The notes beneath the pieces were generated by a model. It ran no database searches and was not told the DNA's origin. It saw only the letters and a list, made by a program, of their open reading frames with translations. The position numbers and the translations under genes were made by a program. A stretch of 64,000 nt of DNA from Patiria miniata (Eukaryota > Echinodermata > Asteroidea > Valvatida > Asterinidae), in contig NW_024037052.1 in the NCBI RefSeq assembly GCF_015706575.1, positions 12,450,711 through 12,514,710 on the forward strand. The letters run 5' to 3'. Position 1 is the first letter of the stretch. Every line of letters starts with the position of its first letter. Positions 24,201 to 37,625 of this stretch are shown here, piece by piece.

Positions 24201-26641
24201 ATGGATGTACAGCCTGGACATTGCTGGTCTTGTGAGAAACGTCTCCCACAGAGGACTGTGCCTTGCGACAGGTGCCCTGTTGCTGTCTACTGTACCACAT
24301 CATGCCGGGACAGAGACAAAGTCAGACACGGTGCTGTCGAGTGTGAGATATTTCAGCCAAAAAAGTGCAGCGCTTGCGGAAAACGTGGCAAAACACTTGA
24401 GGTAAGGGCTTGTGGAACTGTAATACAGTGATCAGCGCAATTATTGATTTGAAAATAAAATATCATGACATGACAAGGGTTATGAAAATGTTTTCAATTA
24501 TTTCACAACAAAATACAAGGCCGAATCAAAACTTAAGAATATTCTTTTGTTATTACTTATATCTAGTAAATGAAACCAAGGATTACTCAAATGCGCTCTA
24601 GGCACTGAAGCCTGAAGAAACCCGTAGGGAGAATACAATGAGAAGAGTTTTAGAGGTGTGCTGAAAACTCCACAAGAATATTCTTGGGGAAACCCGGCCC
24701 AGGGGGGATTCGAACCCGGGTCATAGCGGTGGAGCTCGGCAAGGAAAGAACCGTTACGCCAAACTGAATCTCATGCAAAGCTATTAACGTATTGTAGTTG
24801 TACGATAATATAATAATAATAATAATAATAATAATGTATATAGGTTTCCTTTTCAGGTGTGAAATATTTTCAGCACCATATTCAGAAAACCAAAGCATAC
24901 AAAAAGACAACCATAACATACAAAAAGACAACAGGAAAATATGCGACTGTTTCACTCATACACTTCTTTTATTCTCTTATTTCAGTGTTCAGGATGCAAT
25001 GACGCATGGTACTGTGATACAGGCTGTCAACGACGTGGCTGGCCATTCCACAAAGCGAAGTGTAAGAATATTATGGCTGTTGTCAAACAAGTATCACTAC
25101 AAATATGTAGACCAACACATGACGACTTCCCCTACTATATTGGGAACACCATGGCTAAAGACTTCCTTCAACTTGAAAACAACGAATCGTCCACAGATGG
25201 AGTGGACAAGGAACACCTGACCATGGACTATCATGTTCTCTCTGCTGGTTGTGGAAATCTGCGTAACACAGTGTTGACAGCTGCTTCCTTGCCTGACAAG
25301 TACCAGGGAAAACTTCACATCACCCTCAATGACCATGACCCTTTTGTCATGGCAAGGAATGTGCTGTTTCTCTTCATGTTGGTTCGCTTCGCAGACACTG
25401 ACTACATTGCTTCCAGTTTGACAACCATCTGGTACTCACTCCATATTTCCAAGAGAGACTACGACTTGATCAAGACAAGCTTGGATGAACTCCTTCAGAT
25501 GAGTGTTCAGCAACTCCACGACGCCTCAAAAGGACTTGTGAGTGTCCTGGATGACGACCTCGGTTATATGAATCTTGTTTGGGAAAATTGGCGAGTGTTG
25601 GAATGTCAACGAGACAAGAAAACCTCAATCAATCTCAGACAACAAAGAAAGATTCTGTTTGATAACTGCCCACTTGCTAAGGTGATCCACCCTAACTATC
25701 TAAGTCGTATCAACGAAAACGATAGAAAACCGATTGAAGGGTGTTTGGAACATGGGCTTTTTGTTCCCTTTGAGGCGAAGGAAAAGGACATGCCATTTGA
25801 CAACCCAACACTAACTGCCCCAAAGGCAAGTAAAACAATGTCAGGTAAGGATGTAAGCGTATTTCTTCTCCTAAACAAACTAATGCAAGTAGAAGATGCC
25901 ACATTTGTGTATTGTATTCGGCCAGTTATTATTCCCTTTGAAGAATGGGACTGCTTGAGAGTAAGAGAGCACACCCCTGGATCCCACTCCTCTCCGATGG
26001 TGATGTACCACAAGTATGTGACAAACCTCCTCCAGAAAGTCAAGAGTCTCATCCTTCAAGGAAGGCTCCTTATCCATGTCTCCTTGGTCAATTGTCTGGA
26101 CTTTCCTAATCGCCATCAATCACTGAACATGCCCAACTATGACCGAATCTTCACCTCCAACATTGCTGACTATGTTGGCATTCCTAGACTTCTCCGCACA
26201 TTTAAGCCACTGGTTAATGCCAGAAATATTAACTCGGCTATTGTCACTGAGAGTATGAAGTGGTTCGCAACAGTTCCTGGATCTAAACCTGACATTGAGG
26301 AACTTCCAGACAAACAGCGTGCAAAGATTATCAGTTACTTCAGAGATAGTACGACAGGAATACCACAAATACAACATACATTGATGTCAGAGTACTTCAA
26401 CAACACCTCCCAATTTCTCCAATATCTCCGAGCAGATATCATGGCGGGGGGACTTGACATTCCAGCACTCGAGACAATCCCATCATTTGGGAGTGTCAAG
26501 AAATACCACGGCATGGAAATGCGTGACTTCAGGGAGGGACTGAACAAGCTTGTACCATTCCAGTACACACTTACTAAACGAGACCTTAATATGAATAATG
26601 CACGTGAAAGGGCAGTAGAGTGGTGCCTACCCAGAGGTTAG
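24201..26641 (+). CDS. Double-MYND zinc finger / DUF4470 protein, copy D (618 aa, 2 coding exons)
   Basis: The coding exons are 24201-24401 and 24986-26641 (phase 0, 584-bp intron). Finger 1 is CWSC, CDRC, YC..SC, RH....C; finger 2 is CSAC / CSGC, YC..GC, FHKAKC. DUF4470 shows GCGNLRNT and HITLNDHDP...MARNVLFLF. It differs from neighbours in the variable stretch before the EEWDCLRVRE motif, which is two residues shorter, and in the C-terminal block, which reads MRDFREGLNKLVPF (K to E). The frame stays open 45 bases upstream of the acceptor, but the TTTCAG acceptor and paralog comparison place the exon start at 24986. The downstream acceptor GACCAG would allow an N-terminal MNNTKGATRTE-CAAT extension. 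Confidence 0.9.
24600..24790 (-). repeat. tRNA-derived SINE in intron 2 of copy D
   Basis: On the minus strand: A-box-like TTTGGCGTAACGGTTC and an excellent B box GGGTTCGAATCCC, about 40 bases apart, then a body with CTCTAAAACT. This is the best-preserved promoter of the four relics. It has no acceptor stem or anticodon arm that would support a tRNA gene. Confidence 0.7.
24805..24834. repeat. (TAA)n microsatellite
   Basis: About ten TAA/AAT units in intron 2 of copy D. Confidence 0.9.
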
Positions 26642-28080
26642 ACAAAATGCTCTACCGGTAAAACAGATGTGAGACCTTTCAGCAACTGCATAGTCCATAC
26701 AGAGTGTTTTGAGTTTGGATATGCGGTCCCCTGTTTTTTCACTTAATTGTATATAACTCTCCCATCATTCTGTTTTGCCCCGAACTGACAAATTTTGTCA
26801 GATTAGCTCCAGATTACATGTGCCTCAAATTGCACCCTCTTAACGTGAGTGGTGTGTCCTGCGTTGAGTCCTGGCTACTGTCGTTATTTGGTGTCTCATA
26901 ATATTATTTTAATAAGAGTTTAACTAAATATTTGTGGAAAATGTCTTTATGTAGTTTTGAGTATGGGTTAAATTAGGTTGGTAGCTGTATCATTGAAAAA
27001 CTTCCAGCTCTAAAGTTTCAGATTTTACTTATTTTGGATTTGAACTCTGTTTTTTTTTTTTCAGCAGTTTATTGTTTTAATCACCCTTATTATGTTATTT
27101 GTATTTGTAATGAAAGTATTAGTACGTAGGAGATTGTAGCTTTTTTTAAACAGTAAATTAAAAGTTACTGTTCAGGAAGCCTCAACACATGATCTAGACA
27201 GCGTGTTCTGTTTTGAAAACAAAAACAAAATTCAAACTTCAAAGACAAAATATGGTTCTGCGTAGCACTAATACACACACTTCAACTGTTCGACAATATG
27301 TAATATTATTACACCAATTTAAAGTATAAACATGGCTTAACAGCAGAAATGAAAAATCTACACAAAATTAAAAATAAGAGTAGGCAAATCAACTATATTT
27401 GCCATTTACAAAAAAATGCAAACATTGCAATACCTTTCAGAGTGAGTCAAAAAGAAATTGACCTGGATTAATGATTTTTTTAAAGCAATCAAATTTAAGT
27501 ATGTCTTAAAAGAAAATGTTCTTCCACTCATCTGGAAAAAAAGAATTACTCAAATTGGTTCATGCTATCAGAAGTTATTGAATCATCTCCTTCCCCCCCC
27601 CCACTTTTTCGTGATGAGAAAAACAAAATGCGGATGTTGTGGTATTTTTCGAAAATCCAAACAACCCAAATGTATTCAATAGCACTGAAAAGTGGAGAAA
27701 CAAAGTACAAAAGCTTTTAAAATGCGCTGTTTTGGTGTAAGCGCGAGTGTACATGTTGATATACATCTCTATCCTGAAATCCTGAAAAGCACCTGCTATT
27801 GTCATGTGGTGTCTGCCCCCCCCCCTTTCGAATTTCCACGGCCGGGCAATTTTTTGATTTTGGTCATCCCCCATCCCCCAACTCGCCGGCACAGATTTAT
27901 GCCATTTTGTACTTAAATGATTAACGTAAACATTATTATTTGAAACTTTGAAATTCTCAAGATTTCTTTCGAAGCGGCACTGAACTATGTTTACCATTAA
28001 TGTAAAGATGTATGTGTATACATGTATATACAGTGTGTTGTTTTTCCTTGTAGAAAAAGTCCAATCAAATATCAGTGAAG
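26642..28080 (+). repeat. 3' spacer of copy D
   Basis: No gene is supported. It matches the first part of the spacers after C and G. A private C-rich segment at about 27585-27890 has no counterpart in the others and may be a small insertion; the 140-residue frame on the minus strand across it is not conserved. Confidence 0.65.
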
Positions 28081-31000
28081 TTTACTGAATAGTTTTCAAC
28101 ACAGATGATACTTTTCAGAATCAAATTAGAAAGACTTCCATGCAGACAATATCATTGAACAGCTTAGAATGTCGAATGAAGCCTGCAGAATTGTTTGTTT
28201 AGCGAAACAAAACGTTTTGGGCAGAGACAAGCAACATCCATCCAAGGATCCCTGGCTTTAAAATGTGATTTCTTACCAAAAGCAAATTGTGAACTTAATG
28301 TCAAGCAACCAAATTGTTATCTTGTTAAATTGAAGGTGAATTTAAATGATAAAAACATAGTTACTGCATTTTAGATTGTTATTCGAACAATTTTATAACA
28401 TTCGCTTAATATTTGCAACTCATACCATGTTTTTGTGAAGAATTGTACTCAATTGTATGCAGTGAATTAAAACATAGTTAGTGCTTTTAAAGTTTTAGTT
28501 TGAACAATGTTATAAAACAAAATCGATGAATATTGCCACTTACTGATACTGCTTTTGTAAAGACCTGTACTCGATTGTAGCCAGTGTTGTTAGCAGATAT
28601 AATGATTACGCTATTAATTAAACAGTATGCATAGAAACTATTTTTAAAGGAAATTCATTTTTGGAGAATAAATCTCAAAAAGGAGTTATAAGACAATCAA
28701 CTTTTTCTGGAGTTCGAATCATTCTTTATTCTGCTGTTTCTAGTCATATCGTACGGAGGGAATTACTTTATTCCTCCATGTTTTTCACAGAGCTTGATAT
28801 TCTACAACTCTTTGACGCTCGTTCGAGAAGCTTAAAGGGATCCAGGAGACACATAATTTACATGCACATGGATTTAAAGCTCCATGCTAGGTAATTGTTT
28901 GAATGCTTTCCTTGATAATGCACCTTTGTGTCCCATTGTAACCTTTTTTTCTTTAACTTTTGGTTTTCCATTTTGAAGAGTATTTTGGTGCCGTTTGGGA
29001 TTTTATGCTAATGCAAATTTCCATATTCACGGCAAAAAATGTGATGTCATTCCGGGCAGAAACCTCAATGTTATAGCTATTTCAGCAAAAAAAGTTAATA
29101 CAAGTTTTGGATATTTTGCCTTCATATTTTTGTTTTAATTTGGTGATTCGTGTTGTGTAAGTACATGGCAATAATTAAAGCCAATGAGCAACTCTTTCTC
29201 ACCAAATAATGATCAAAGTTTAGGTTCACAATTTAAACAGAAAACCCCTAAACCGAACAGTGTCCCCCTGCAATGACATCACAGCAACAACACTCTCAGT
29301 TGTCCGGAAAAGCATCTCTTGTTTAATGTTTAAAGAAGTACACTTTCCAATACAATTGAGCTAAAATGGATGTCAAATAGTTTTCATTTATGAGGAAATT
29401 ATAAAAAGTTGCACAAAACGTGTTCCTCAGAAAAATTCATCGCATGAACCCTTTATATCTCCTTCCCTATAAAATTACTCCCCAGCGAAATGCAAATTGA
29501 TATTGCACAAAATTGTTGATCATATTCCAAATTTACTGGTTGGCACTGTTGTATTAGTCGGGGGGGGGGGGAGTGGAGATCTCTGTCCGCCAGTTAATGA
29601 GCCTAGGCGCACTAAACGCGACAATCATCGGACTTTGGACACTTCTCCTTGATTTGCTCTTAAATTGTGATTTATTATAGCAATCAAATCCAGTCAGATC
29701 ACATATAAAAGAAACATGAAATAAACCACAAAGAAACCGAAAAATAATATTTTGAGTTCTCCGCAGCGTGTACATTTCACACGTTGAAAGACTATAATGA
29801 ATATGTATACAGCAGAAAGCAAGACTTTGATCAGCAAGAAAATATAATAATCGTATGAATTAACATTTAGTCTTACCATGACGTCTTCAAGTTGGCCTAA
29901 AATATCAGAACCGTCAGATAGCTACGTACGTTGTTCCACAATGAGCCATCACATCAAACAGGCTTTGCTTGCGCAATGTATACAAATGTATACAATGTAA
30001 TCCACTTCCGGCCGACGGGATTGTTATCGTTGAAACGTTTTGTAATTCAGCACGTGTGGGTCAAAATGTCATATGTAAATACAGTTCAAAGGTTACCGGG
30101 CTGGGAATTTCCCAGAATCTCCATATGCTTCACGCAGAGTTCACAGCTCAGCTAGTAATACAATTAATTCACTATTATATAATAGTCTTCTTACATTCCT
30201 GGTTATAGCCATATATTTATAAGAACATAAAACACGGAGGATAGTTTATTTTCCTGCCGCAGATGTATATATTTACTCTCGGTTTCAGTATGGCCGGGCT
30301 ACCATGTCTCGTAAACGATCAGTAGGACAATCACATTGTTCAAATTTAAGCTTTGTTAAATTCATTCGTTATTTTGACGTTAGAAAAAAATAACTCAAAA
30401 TATTTTGAATCAAAATTGGACATTCTTGGAAAATATTTTCTCCACTTGACTATAAATTTCAATTCTAGTTTATATCTTTCCTCTGCCCTCGTTCGATATT
30501 CCAGTTTTAATGTGTAAAGTAACATAGGCCTAACATCGGAAATAAGTGTATCCAAAGACAATTAAGCCTCATACCCATTAAAGATGCAAGTTCACTGTAA
30601 AACAATGGAACTGGGTTGTTTTTTAATCACTGGTGTTAAGGAGTCGTCCATCATTGCAGGGATGCAACTAATTCATCATTGAGGGGCTCAAAAACATCTT
30701 TTAACTTCCAGTGGTAAGTTAATAACTTTCGTTTTCGACCTCTCCCCTTTCCCCTCGTAAAAAGTTGATGCCTGAAGGCAACGCATTATTTGAATCAGTC
30801 AGAACCCATGTTCACGTTGTTCACCGTCGTGTAGTGGTGAGCTTTTCATTTCTTGTTTTGCATATTTAGGTTACACTGAATGAGAGTAATTCATTCACGA
30901 GAAATTTCCTGGTGAACTCACAAAGCCTGCATGGACAATGCTTGTAATATTTGTGGGTGCACTGCACAATATCGTAGCATTCAACAAAATCGTAGGCTCG

Positions 31001-31130
31001 CTGATAAGAAAGGGTGGTGAAACAGGTTTGAAATAGGCCTATTATGTTTGTCTGGTACTTAGTGGGTGAATTCCCACAGCTAGATGTGCAATATGATGAC
31101 GCCATCATGAATCAGCATTGACGTCGCCCA
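28080..31130 (+). repeat. 3 kb duplicated spacer, copy 1 (upstream of E)
   Basis: Colinear with 49620-52740 at high identity (long perfect runs such as AATGTCGAATGAAGCCTGCA and the 71-residue antisense frame at 30346-30561, which recurs at 51944-52159 with two changes). It contains a private G-run near 29560 and short indels. No coding selection is visible, so those frames are passengers. Confidence 0.85.
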
Positions 31131-31195
31131 TCCAACACAGCCTGCCACAGGCTGGCAGTGAACAACTTGACACCAAAGGAGCAACACGTATTGAG
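31040..31195 (+). promoter_or_regulatory. Promoter/leader block of copy E
   Basis: Ends at donor 31196. The main CRE position reads TGACGCCA (31097-31104), but a new TGACGTCG lies 22 bp downstream (31119-31126). The leader lacks the upstream ATG (GTGAACAACT). Confidence 0.55.
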
Positions 31196-31329
31196 GTAAG
31201 TTATCAGGCCAATTTCTGCAGATATGTGTTCCCAATAATGAATTACAAGATTGTCAATCTAACGTTGATAAGGAATAACTACACATGTTTTGGAGGAAGG
31301 AATGATCAACAACAGACTGTATCCGAAGA

Positions 31330-31620
31330 GTTAGCCCTCCTAACTATCCCAAACTATCAAAAAACATATAACCACTGACCTCTCTCGGGGTACAGGCTGG
31401 TCACCACCTACTAGCATGATCCGTACGGATTACACCTTGTAACTGCCTCAGCCCGTTTAAGTGGTTTGAAATTGGTTGACCATTAATACTGGTACAGCTT
31501 GAGTATCAGCCATTTCAACCTGTCAAGTGTACCAATATGAGGCAAGTTTACAGACTTGTTAATAATTATATAGCCTGATAAATAACTGATAGGGTTATTA
31601 CTCTCTACAGATTGTCACTG
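31330..31620 (+). other. Private sequence in intron 1 of copy E
   Basis: The segment from about CTCTCGGGGTACAGGCTGG to AGATTGTCACTGAGAG is not found in intron 1 of the other copies. No inverted ends or target duplications are recognised. It may be an insertion of unknown type. Confidence 0.35.
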
Positions 31621-31675
31621 AGAGAGTGAGTGTCGTTAATAATCTACATAATGCAGTGACCAGTGTGCGGCCACC

Positions 31676-34117
31676 ATGGATGTACAGCCTGGACATTGCT
31701 GGTTTTGTGAGAAACGTCTCCCACAGAGAACTTTGCCTTGCGACGGATGCCCTGTTGCTGTCTACTGCACCACATCATGCCGGGACAGAGACAAAGTCAG
31801 GCACGGTGCTGTTGAGTGTGAGATATTTCAGGCAAAAAAGTGCAGCACTTGCGGAAGACGTGGCAAAACACTTGAGGTAAGGAGGGGGGGGGGGGCTTTG
31901 TGAACTTGCACTTCAGTGATCAGTGCAATCATTGATTTAAAAGAGAAAATTCATGATAGCACCAAGGTTATGAAAATATTTTTAATTACTACAAGAATAT
32001 AAGAAAAATTAAAGGCCGAATCAATATATGATATTATTATTTATTTCATTTTATTATTAATTGTTTCCTGGTAAATGAAAACTGTAGCTCGCAAGCCGTG
32101 TTGAAACATGCAGAGGGGAGACAATGAGAAGAAATTACAGTTTTAGAAGTGGGAGAAACACCCCAGAAGAATATGCTGGGGGAACCCTGTGGAATCAGGC
32201 AGGGACTGAAAACCCAGGCCCGGGTAGGATTCGATTCCGGGTGACAGCTAGCGGTGAGGCGAGGAAAGAACCGCTATTCCAACTTGACCACATTCAAAGT
32301 ATAACGTATTCTAATTGTACGATGATATGGATTCCCTTTTCAGATATATGATATTTTCAGGACCATAATTCAAAAACCAAAACATAGACAAGACAACAGG
32401 AAATCTTTAACTAATTTGCTCATAGACGACTTCCTTTCTTCTCTTATTCTAGTGTTCAGGATGCAACGATGCTTGGTATTGTGATACAGACTGCCAACGG
32501 CATGGCTGGCCATTTCACAAAGCAAAGTGTAAGGAAATTATGGCTTTTATCAAACAACTGTCACTGAAACTGCACATCCTAACGCATGGTGATTTCCCCT
32601 ACTATATTGGGAACACCATGGCTAAAGACTTCCTTCAACTTGAAAACAACGAATTGTCCACAGACAATGTGGAAAAGGAACAACTGACCAGGGAATATCA
32701 TGTCCTCTCTGCTGGTTGTGGAAACTTACGCAACACAGTGTTGACAGCTGCTTCCTTGCCTGACAGTTACCAGGGAAAACTTCACATCACCCTCCATGAC
32801 AACGACCCTTTCGTCATGGCAAGGAATGTCCTGTTTCTTTTCATGTTGGTTCGCTTCGCAGACACTGACTCCATTGCTTCCAGTTTGACAACTATCTGGT
32901 ACTCTCTCCATATTTCCAAGAGAGAGTACGACTTGATCAAGACAAGCTTGGATGAACTCATTCAGATGAGTGCTAAGCAACTCCACGATGCCACCAAAGG
33001 ACTGGTAACTCTCCTGGATGAAGACCTCAGTTATCTGAAATCTGTTTGGGGAAAGTGGCGAGCGTTGGAATGTCAGCGAGACAAGAAAACCGCAATAAAT
33101 CTCAGACAACAAAGAAAGGATCTATTCGATAAGGGCCCCTTTCCTAAGGTGAACCGCACTCTGTATCTAAGTCGTATCAACGAAAAAGATAGAAGAATGA
33201 TTAAAGAGTGGTTGGATCATGGGCTATTTTTTCCTCATGAAGCGAAGGAAAAGGACAATATGGCATTTGACAACCCAACACTAACTGCCCCAAAGGCAAG
33301 TAAAACAATGAAAAGTGAGAATGCACGCTTATTTCTTCTCCTAAACGATGTGCAAGCAATATCACAAGAATTTGCCACATTTGTGTATTGCATTCAGCCA
33401 ATTCTGATTCCCTTTGAAGCATGGGACTGTTTGAGAGTAAGAGAGCACACCCCTGGATCCCACTCCTCTCCGATGGTGATGTACCACAAGTACGTGACAA
33501 ACCTCCTCCAGAAAGTCAAGAGTCTCATCCTCCAAGGAAGGCTCCTTATCCATGTCTCCGTGGCCGACTGTCTGGACTTTCCTAATCACCATCAAACCTT
33601 GAACATGCCCAACTATGACCGAATCTTCACCTCCAACCTTGCTGATTTTCTTGGCATTCCAAGGCTTCTCCACACATTTAAGCCACTGCTTAATGCCAAC
33701 AACAGCTACTCGGCTATTGTTACTGAGACTATTAATTGGTTCTCGAAAGTTCCTGGAGCTAGCCCTGATGCTGATGATCTTTCAGACATCCAGCATGAAA
33801 AAATAATCAATTACTGCCTTGACGGTACGACTGGAATACCACAAATACAACATAACTGCATGTTTGACTACTTCAACAACACCTCTCACTTTCTCCAATA
33901 TCTCCGAGCAGATATCATGGCCGGGGCGTTTGGCATTCCAGCACTCAAGAAAATCCCATCATTTGAGAATGTCAAGAAATATCACGGCATGGAAATGCGT
34001 GACTTCAGGAAGGGACTGAACAAGCTTGTACCATTCCAGTACCTATTTAATAAACGAGACCTCAATGCGCTGAACACGTGTCACAGAGCCGTAGAGTGGT
34101 GCCTGCCCAAAGTTTAG
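31676..34117 (+). CDS. Double-MYND zinc finger / DUF4470 protein, copy E (621 aa, 2 coding exons)
   Basis: The coding exons are 31676-31876 and 32453-34117 (phase 0, 576-bp intron). The ATG is in GCCACCATGG. Finger 1 is CWFC, CDGC, YC..SC, RH....C; finger 2 is CSTC / CSGC, YC..DC, FHKAKC. DUF4470 shows GCGNLRNT and HITLHDNDP, where the usual ND reads HD. The protein is one residue longer than A-C in the segment after KEKD. C-terminal motifs are intact. A G-run follows the donor closely (about 31884-31895). Copy H, with the duplicated spacer, is its closest relative: both have ALKKIPSFENVKKYHG and end in CLPKV. Confidence 0.9.
32090..32300 (-). repeat. tRNA-derived SINE relic in intron 2 of copy E
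   Basis: Minus-strand relic matching those in A, B and D: head with a CACCCGGAATCGAATCC-like B box and CGCTAGCTGTC, body with TTCTAAAACTGTAATTTCTT. Confidence 0.6.
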
Positions 34118-36600
34118 ACAAAATACTAAAGGCCTACACAAGCGGTGATACCTTGCAGCAACTACATATGCTGTCCATACAACTAATTTGGCTATTTTGT
34201 TTAATTGTGCAGCGTTCAGTTTAGATGTGCAGCCCCTGTTTGTCCATTTGAGTGTTATAGCTGCCCCGTCATTCAGTTTTGCCCCAAAGTCACATATTCA
34301 GTTAGCAGATTAGCAGAGAAAAGGTAAGGTGCCTCAAATTTCACACTCTTAACGTGAGTGGGTGTGTCCAGCGATGAGTCCTGACTGCTTGCAGTCAGAG
34401 TGTTCTTTTATTACCATCTATCATTGTTTTCAGAGGTTTAATTTAACATTATAGGAAATGTTTATTTATGTAGTTTGAGAATAGGTTGGTGGCTTTATTA
34501 TTGAAAAACTTCCAGCTTTGAAGTTTCATATATAAAAAAAAAAACCTTTTTTGGTCATGATTATTTCTATGTTACTTTTCAAAGAAAGTCAATTTCTCTG
34601 AGTAAGTGGGAGAGTACATGTAGTTTGAGTTCTGTTCAAGAAAAAGAGCTCAACAGATGATCTAGAGAGCGTGTTCTGTTTGGAAGCAAACAAAATTCAA
34701 ACTTAAACTGTTCGACTACATCTAAGATAATTACAATAATTCAAAGTATCAAAATGGCTGAAAAGTAGAAATGACAAAACAAATCTGGCTATCAGGCGTT
34801 ATGCATGTTTTACCAAAAGGACCTATTTTATAGCTGCCCATAAAATTCCATTGGAAGCTATTGAGCTGAGTGATAATTACAGATTACACACAGGTAGTTT
34901 AATGTACAAAATGTAATGAGATTTTAATAATTTGAGTCAAGAATGAAACATTATGTTACTGTCAGATTCTGTGTTTTGAATATGAGGAACAAGTCGACTC
35001 TTTTTATCTGTAGTATTGAAGGCGATTTTTATTATTAAAATATACATTATTTGGGAGTATGCAAATTACGTGAAAAAATTCACCGATACTTGTCAATAAC
35101 ATGTACTCGATCCCTATGTTTTTTATTTATTATTATTATTTTATTTTTTTTGATAATTTTGGCCCTTATAATGAAGAGATTATTTGCACATATGTCCTTT
35201 TTCAAACGTAGGTTTGGCTCTAGCTTTGACTGCAAATCACAGGCATGGGTAAACTTCCAACTTTGCCTTTGTTTTATGTAATGTCAGTTGCTGAACCAGA
35301 AAAGGGGCCTATTTTGAGCCGGAATTAAGAAATTGAAGGGACCTTAAATCAGTAAGACAAAGCTGAAGGCAAATTCGATTTTGAGAAAAGCTTTAATGGA
35401 CGTACCTCCATGTATCACCTAATGAAGATCTTTTAGAGCATCGTTGAAGATAGTGTAACTTCAAATGTTAGGTCAGAGGTTTTTCTTTAAAGCTATAAGC
35501 TAGAAATGTACCATTTGCTCTCTTTTGATGATTGTACAATGTGGATTGTTTGAAAATACAGAATAATTACGATTACATTTGGACAAAAAAAAGAGATCTT
35601 CTTTAACAACTGCTGAATGGTATTTTGTACCTAAGTGTTTAAACATTATTATTTGAAATTTTGAATTTCTCCAGAAGTTTTTCGCAGCGGCACTGATATC
35701 TGTGTTTACTATTAATGTGACGATTCGTGTATATATACAGTGTATTTTCGTAGGAGAAAATGTTCAATCAAAATTGTTTTAAAACTGAAATTTACTGAAT
35801 AATTTGAACTCGGATAGTACGTTTCAGAATCAAATTAGAAAGACTTTATTTTGCTTTTATCATTTATTAGTGTCAGCAAGGGATTTATCGTTTATGTGGA
35901 AACCCATTTCGACATTTTGTTGACTTTCTTGGATATTGAGTTATTATTGAAGTTGGAAGATGAACCTAAAACATGCAGATAAAATACTACATAACATCTT
36001 AGACTGTCGTATGAAGCCTGAATAACTGTTTCCTTTAGCGAAACTAAATCGTGTGGGCAGAGACAACAAGCAACATTTATCCAAGGATCACCGGCTTAAA
36101 AAATGTGATTTCTGGCCAAAAGCAATTCGTGGACATAATTTCAATCCATTAAAAATCATTACCTAATTGCTCCTTTGATCTGCAGATTTTGAGAAATTGG
36201 AGGTGAATTTAATTACAAAAACTTAGTGCTTTTTTTGAGCTGTGATTTGAACCATTATATAAAACAAAATCGATGAATATTGCCAACTTATAACGTTCTT
36301 TTGTGAAGACCTGTACTCAATTGCATGCAGTGTTGTTAGCTGACTTAATGATTACACTATTAATTAAACAGTATGCATAGAACATATTTTTAAAAGGGAT
36401 TTCACTTTTGAACAGAATAAATCTCATATAGCAATTTTCAGACAATGAACATTTTCTGGTGTATGATATCAGTGCAGTGAGTACAACAGCCGACTTGATG
36501 CAAGTTAATCTTTAATTTACGCAGAGTCCAGATTTAGAAGGTTTTTGAAAACAGCTGCAATTCCGCGCTTCTTTACAGAGGATTTGTGTTTGGAAAACCT
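34118..36600 (+). repeat. 3' spacer of copy E
   Basis: No gene is supported. It follows the spacers after C and G through ATGTACCATTTGCTCTC (near 35510) and the GAAGCCTGAAT / ACAACAAGCAACATTTA stretch near 36010, which also occurs near 20085-20150. Confidence 0.65.
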
Positions 36601-36604
36601 GTAA

Positions 36605-37625
36605 TAATTCATCGGCTGAACATTCAGCTCACCTAACCTGCTCTCAGTACGCATCCGTATGTAGTGTTTTTTTTTCCTTGTCGAGATTTTCTCCACCAGA
36701 ATGCAAATACTGGCAGGCTAGCGTATGCATATCGATGAGCCAATTCCGCAATGACATCATCATATTGCTCATCCAGCTGAGGGAAACTCCCCTTGAGTAC
36801 CAGCCGATCCTTTCATTACATGATTACATGCACTATATTGCAGGTTTTACAATATCCTTTATTGCCAGTCCATTGTTATGCTGCATGCTAGTTATTTATG
36901 TCAAGTAATACAGTTCACGTACACAAGAGTCAGAACTAGTATTTATGATGCATGTGTCCCTTTTCCGCTTATTATATCTGACTATAACTGTTAATTTTTA
37001 ATATCTTTCCTATACTCGTTCGATTTTCCAAACAGGTTTCCTATGTGTAAAACGTTAATAAGGTAACATAATATCGAAAAGAAGTTTATTTAAAGAAAAG
37101 CTTCATCCCCATTAAAGATAGAAGTACACTGTAAAACACTTGAAATGTGAGGGTTTTTTTAATCACTGATGTTAAGGAGTCATGCATTATTGCATGGATT
37201 CAAGTAGTTCATTAGTAAAAAGCTGAAAAACAACAATCTGTTATGGTTAAACTTACAACCACACTGGCAATGTTTAAGTTCGTATCTTTCGTTTTCGATT
37301 CCCCTTCTGTAAAAAGTTGAAGCCCCAAGGCAAATCAATATTCATATTTAACAGCACCATGTCGACGTTGTTCACCACACATATACGTGTGGTGTCAAGC
37401 TTTTCATTTCATGTTTGCATTTGTAGGTTAGACCGAATGAGAGGGTACCCAAGCAAATTCATACATGAGAAATTTCCTGTTGACCTCACAAAGTCTGCAT
37501 AAACTACATGTTTTGCATGGGCGCAACTTAGAATACAAATGAATCTGTGACGCACTTTAACAAAAACATGGTTTTGTAGGCCTATACACACACAAACATT
37601 CATATAAATCCTTAATAACGGTTTG
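36605..37625 (+). repeat. Array spacer segment (copy of 1-1009 and 20709-21720)
   Basis: Same order of words as the other two copies (TAATTCATCGGCTGAACATT, ACTGGCAGGCTAGCGTATGC, ACCACACTGGCAATG). It lies in front of copy F even though F itself is divergent. No gene is supported. Confidence 0.7.

Noticed and set aside
24690-24780. Possible tRNA gene in intron 2 of copy D (good B box)
   Set aside because: No closing acceptor stem or anticodon arm, and the same relic in A, B and E has the body of a SINE.
24941-24985. Extra 15 in-frame codons before the long exon of copy D
   Set aside because: They read through the polypyrimidine tract and TTTCAG acceptor; paralogs have stops there.
30346-30561. 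71-residue antisense frame repeated at 51944-52159 with only two changes
   Set aside because: Its conservation is explained by the whole 3 kb spacer being duplicated; the surrounding non-coding DNA is equally similar and no domain is seen.
31118-31378. 86-residue frame across the leader of copy E
   Set aside because: Begins with TTG, runs through the splice donor, and is not found in the other leaders.
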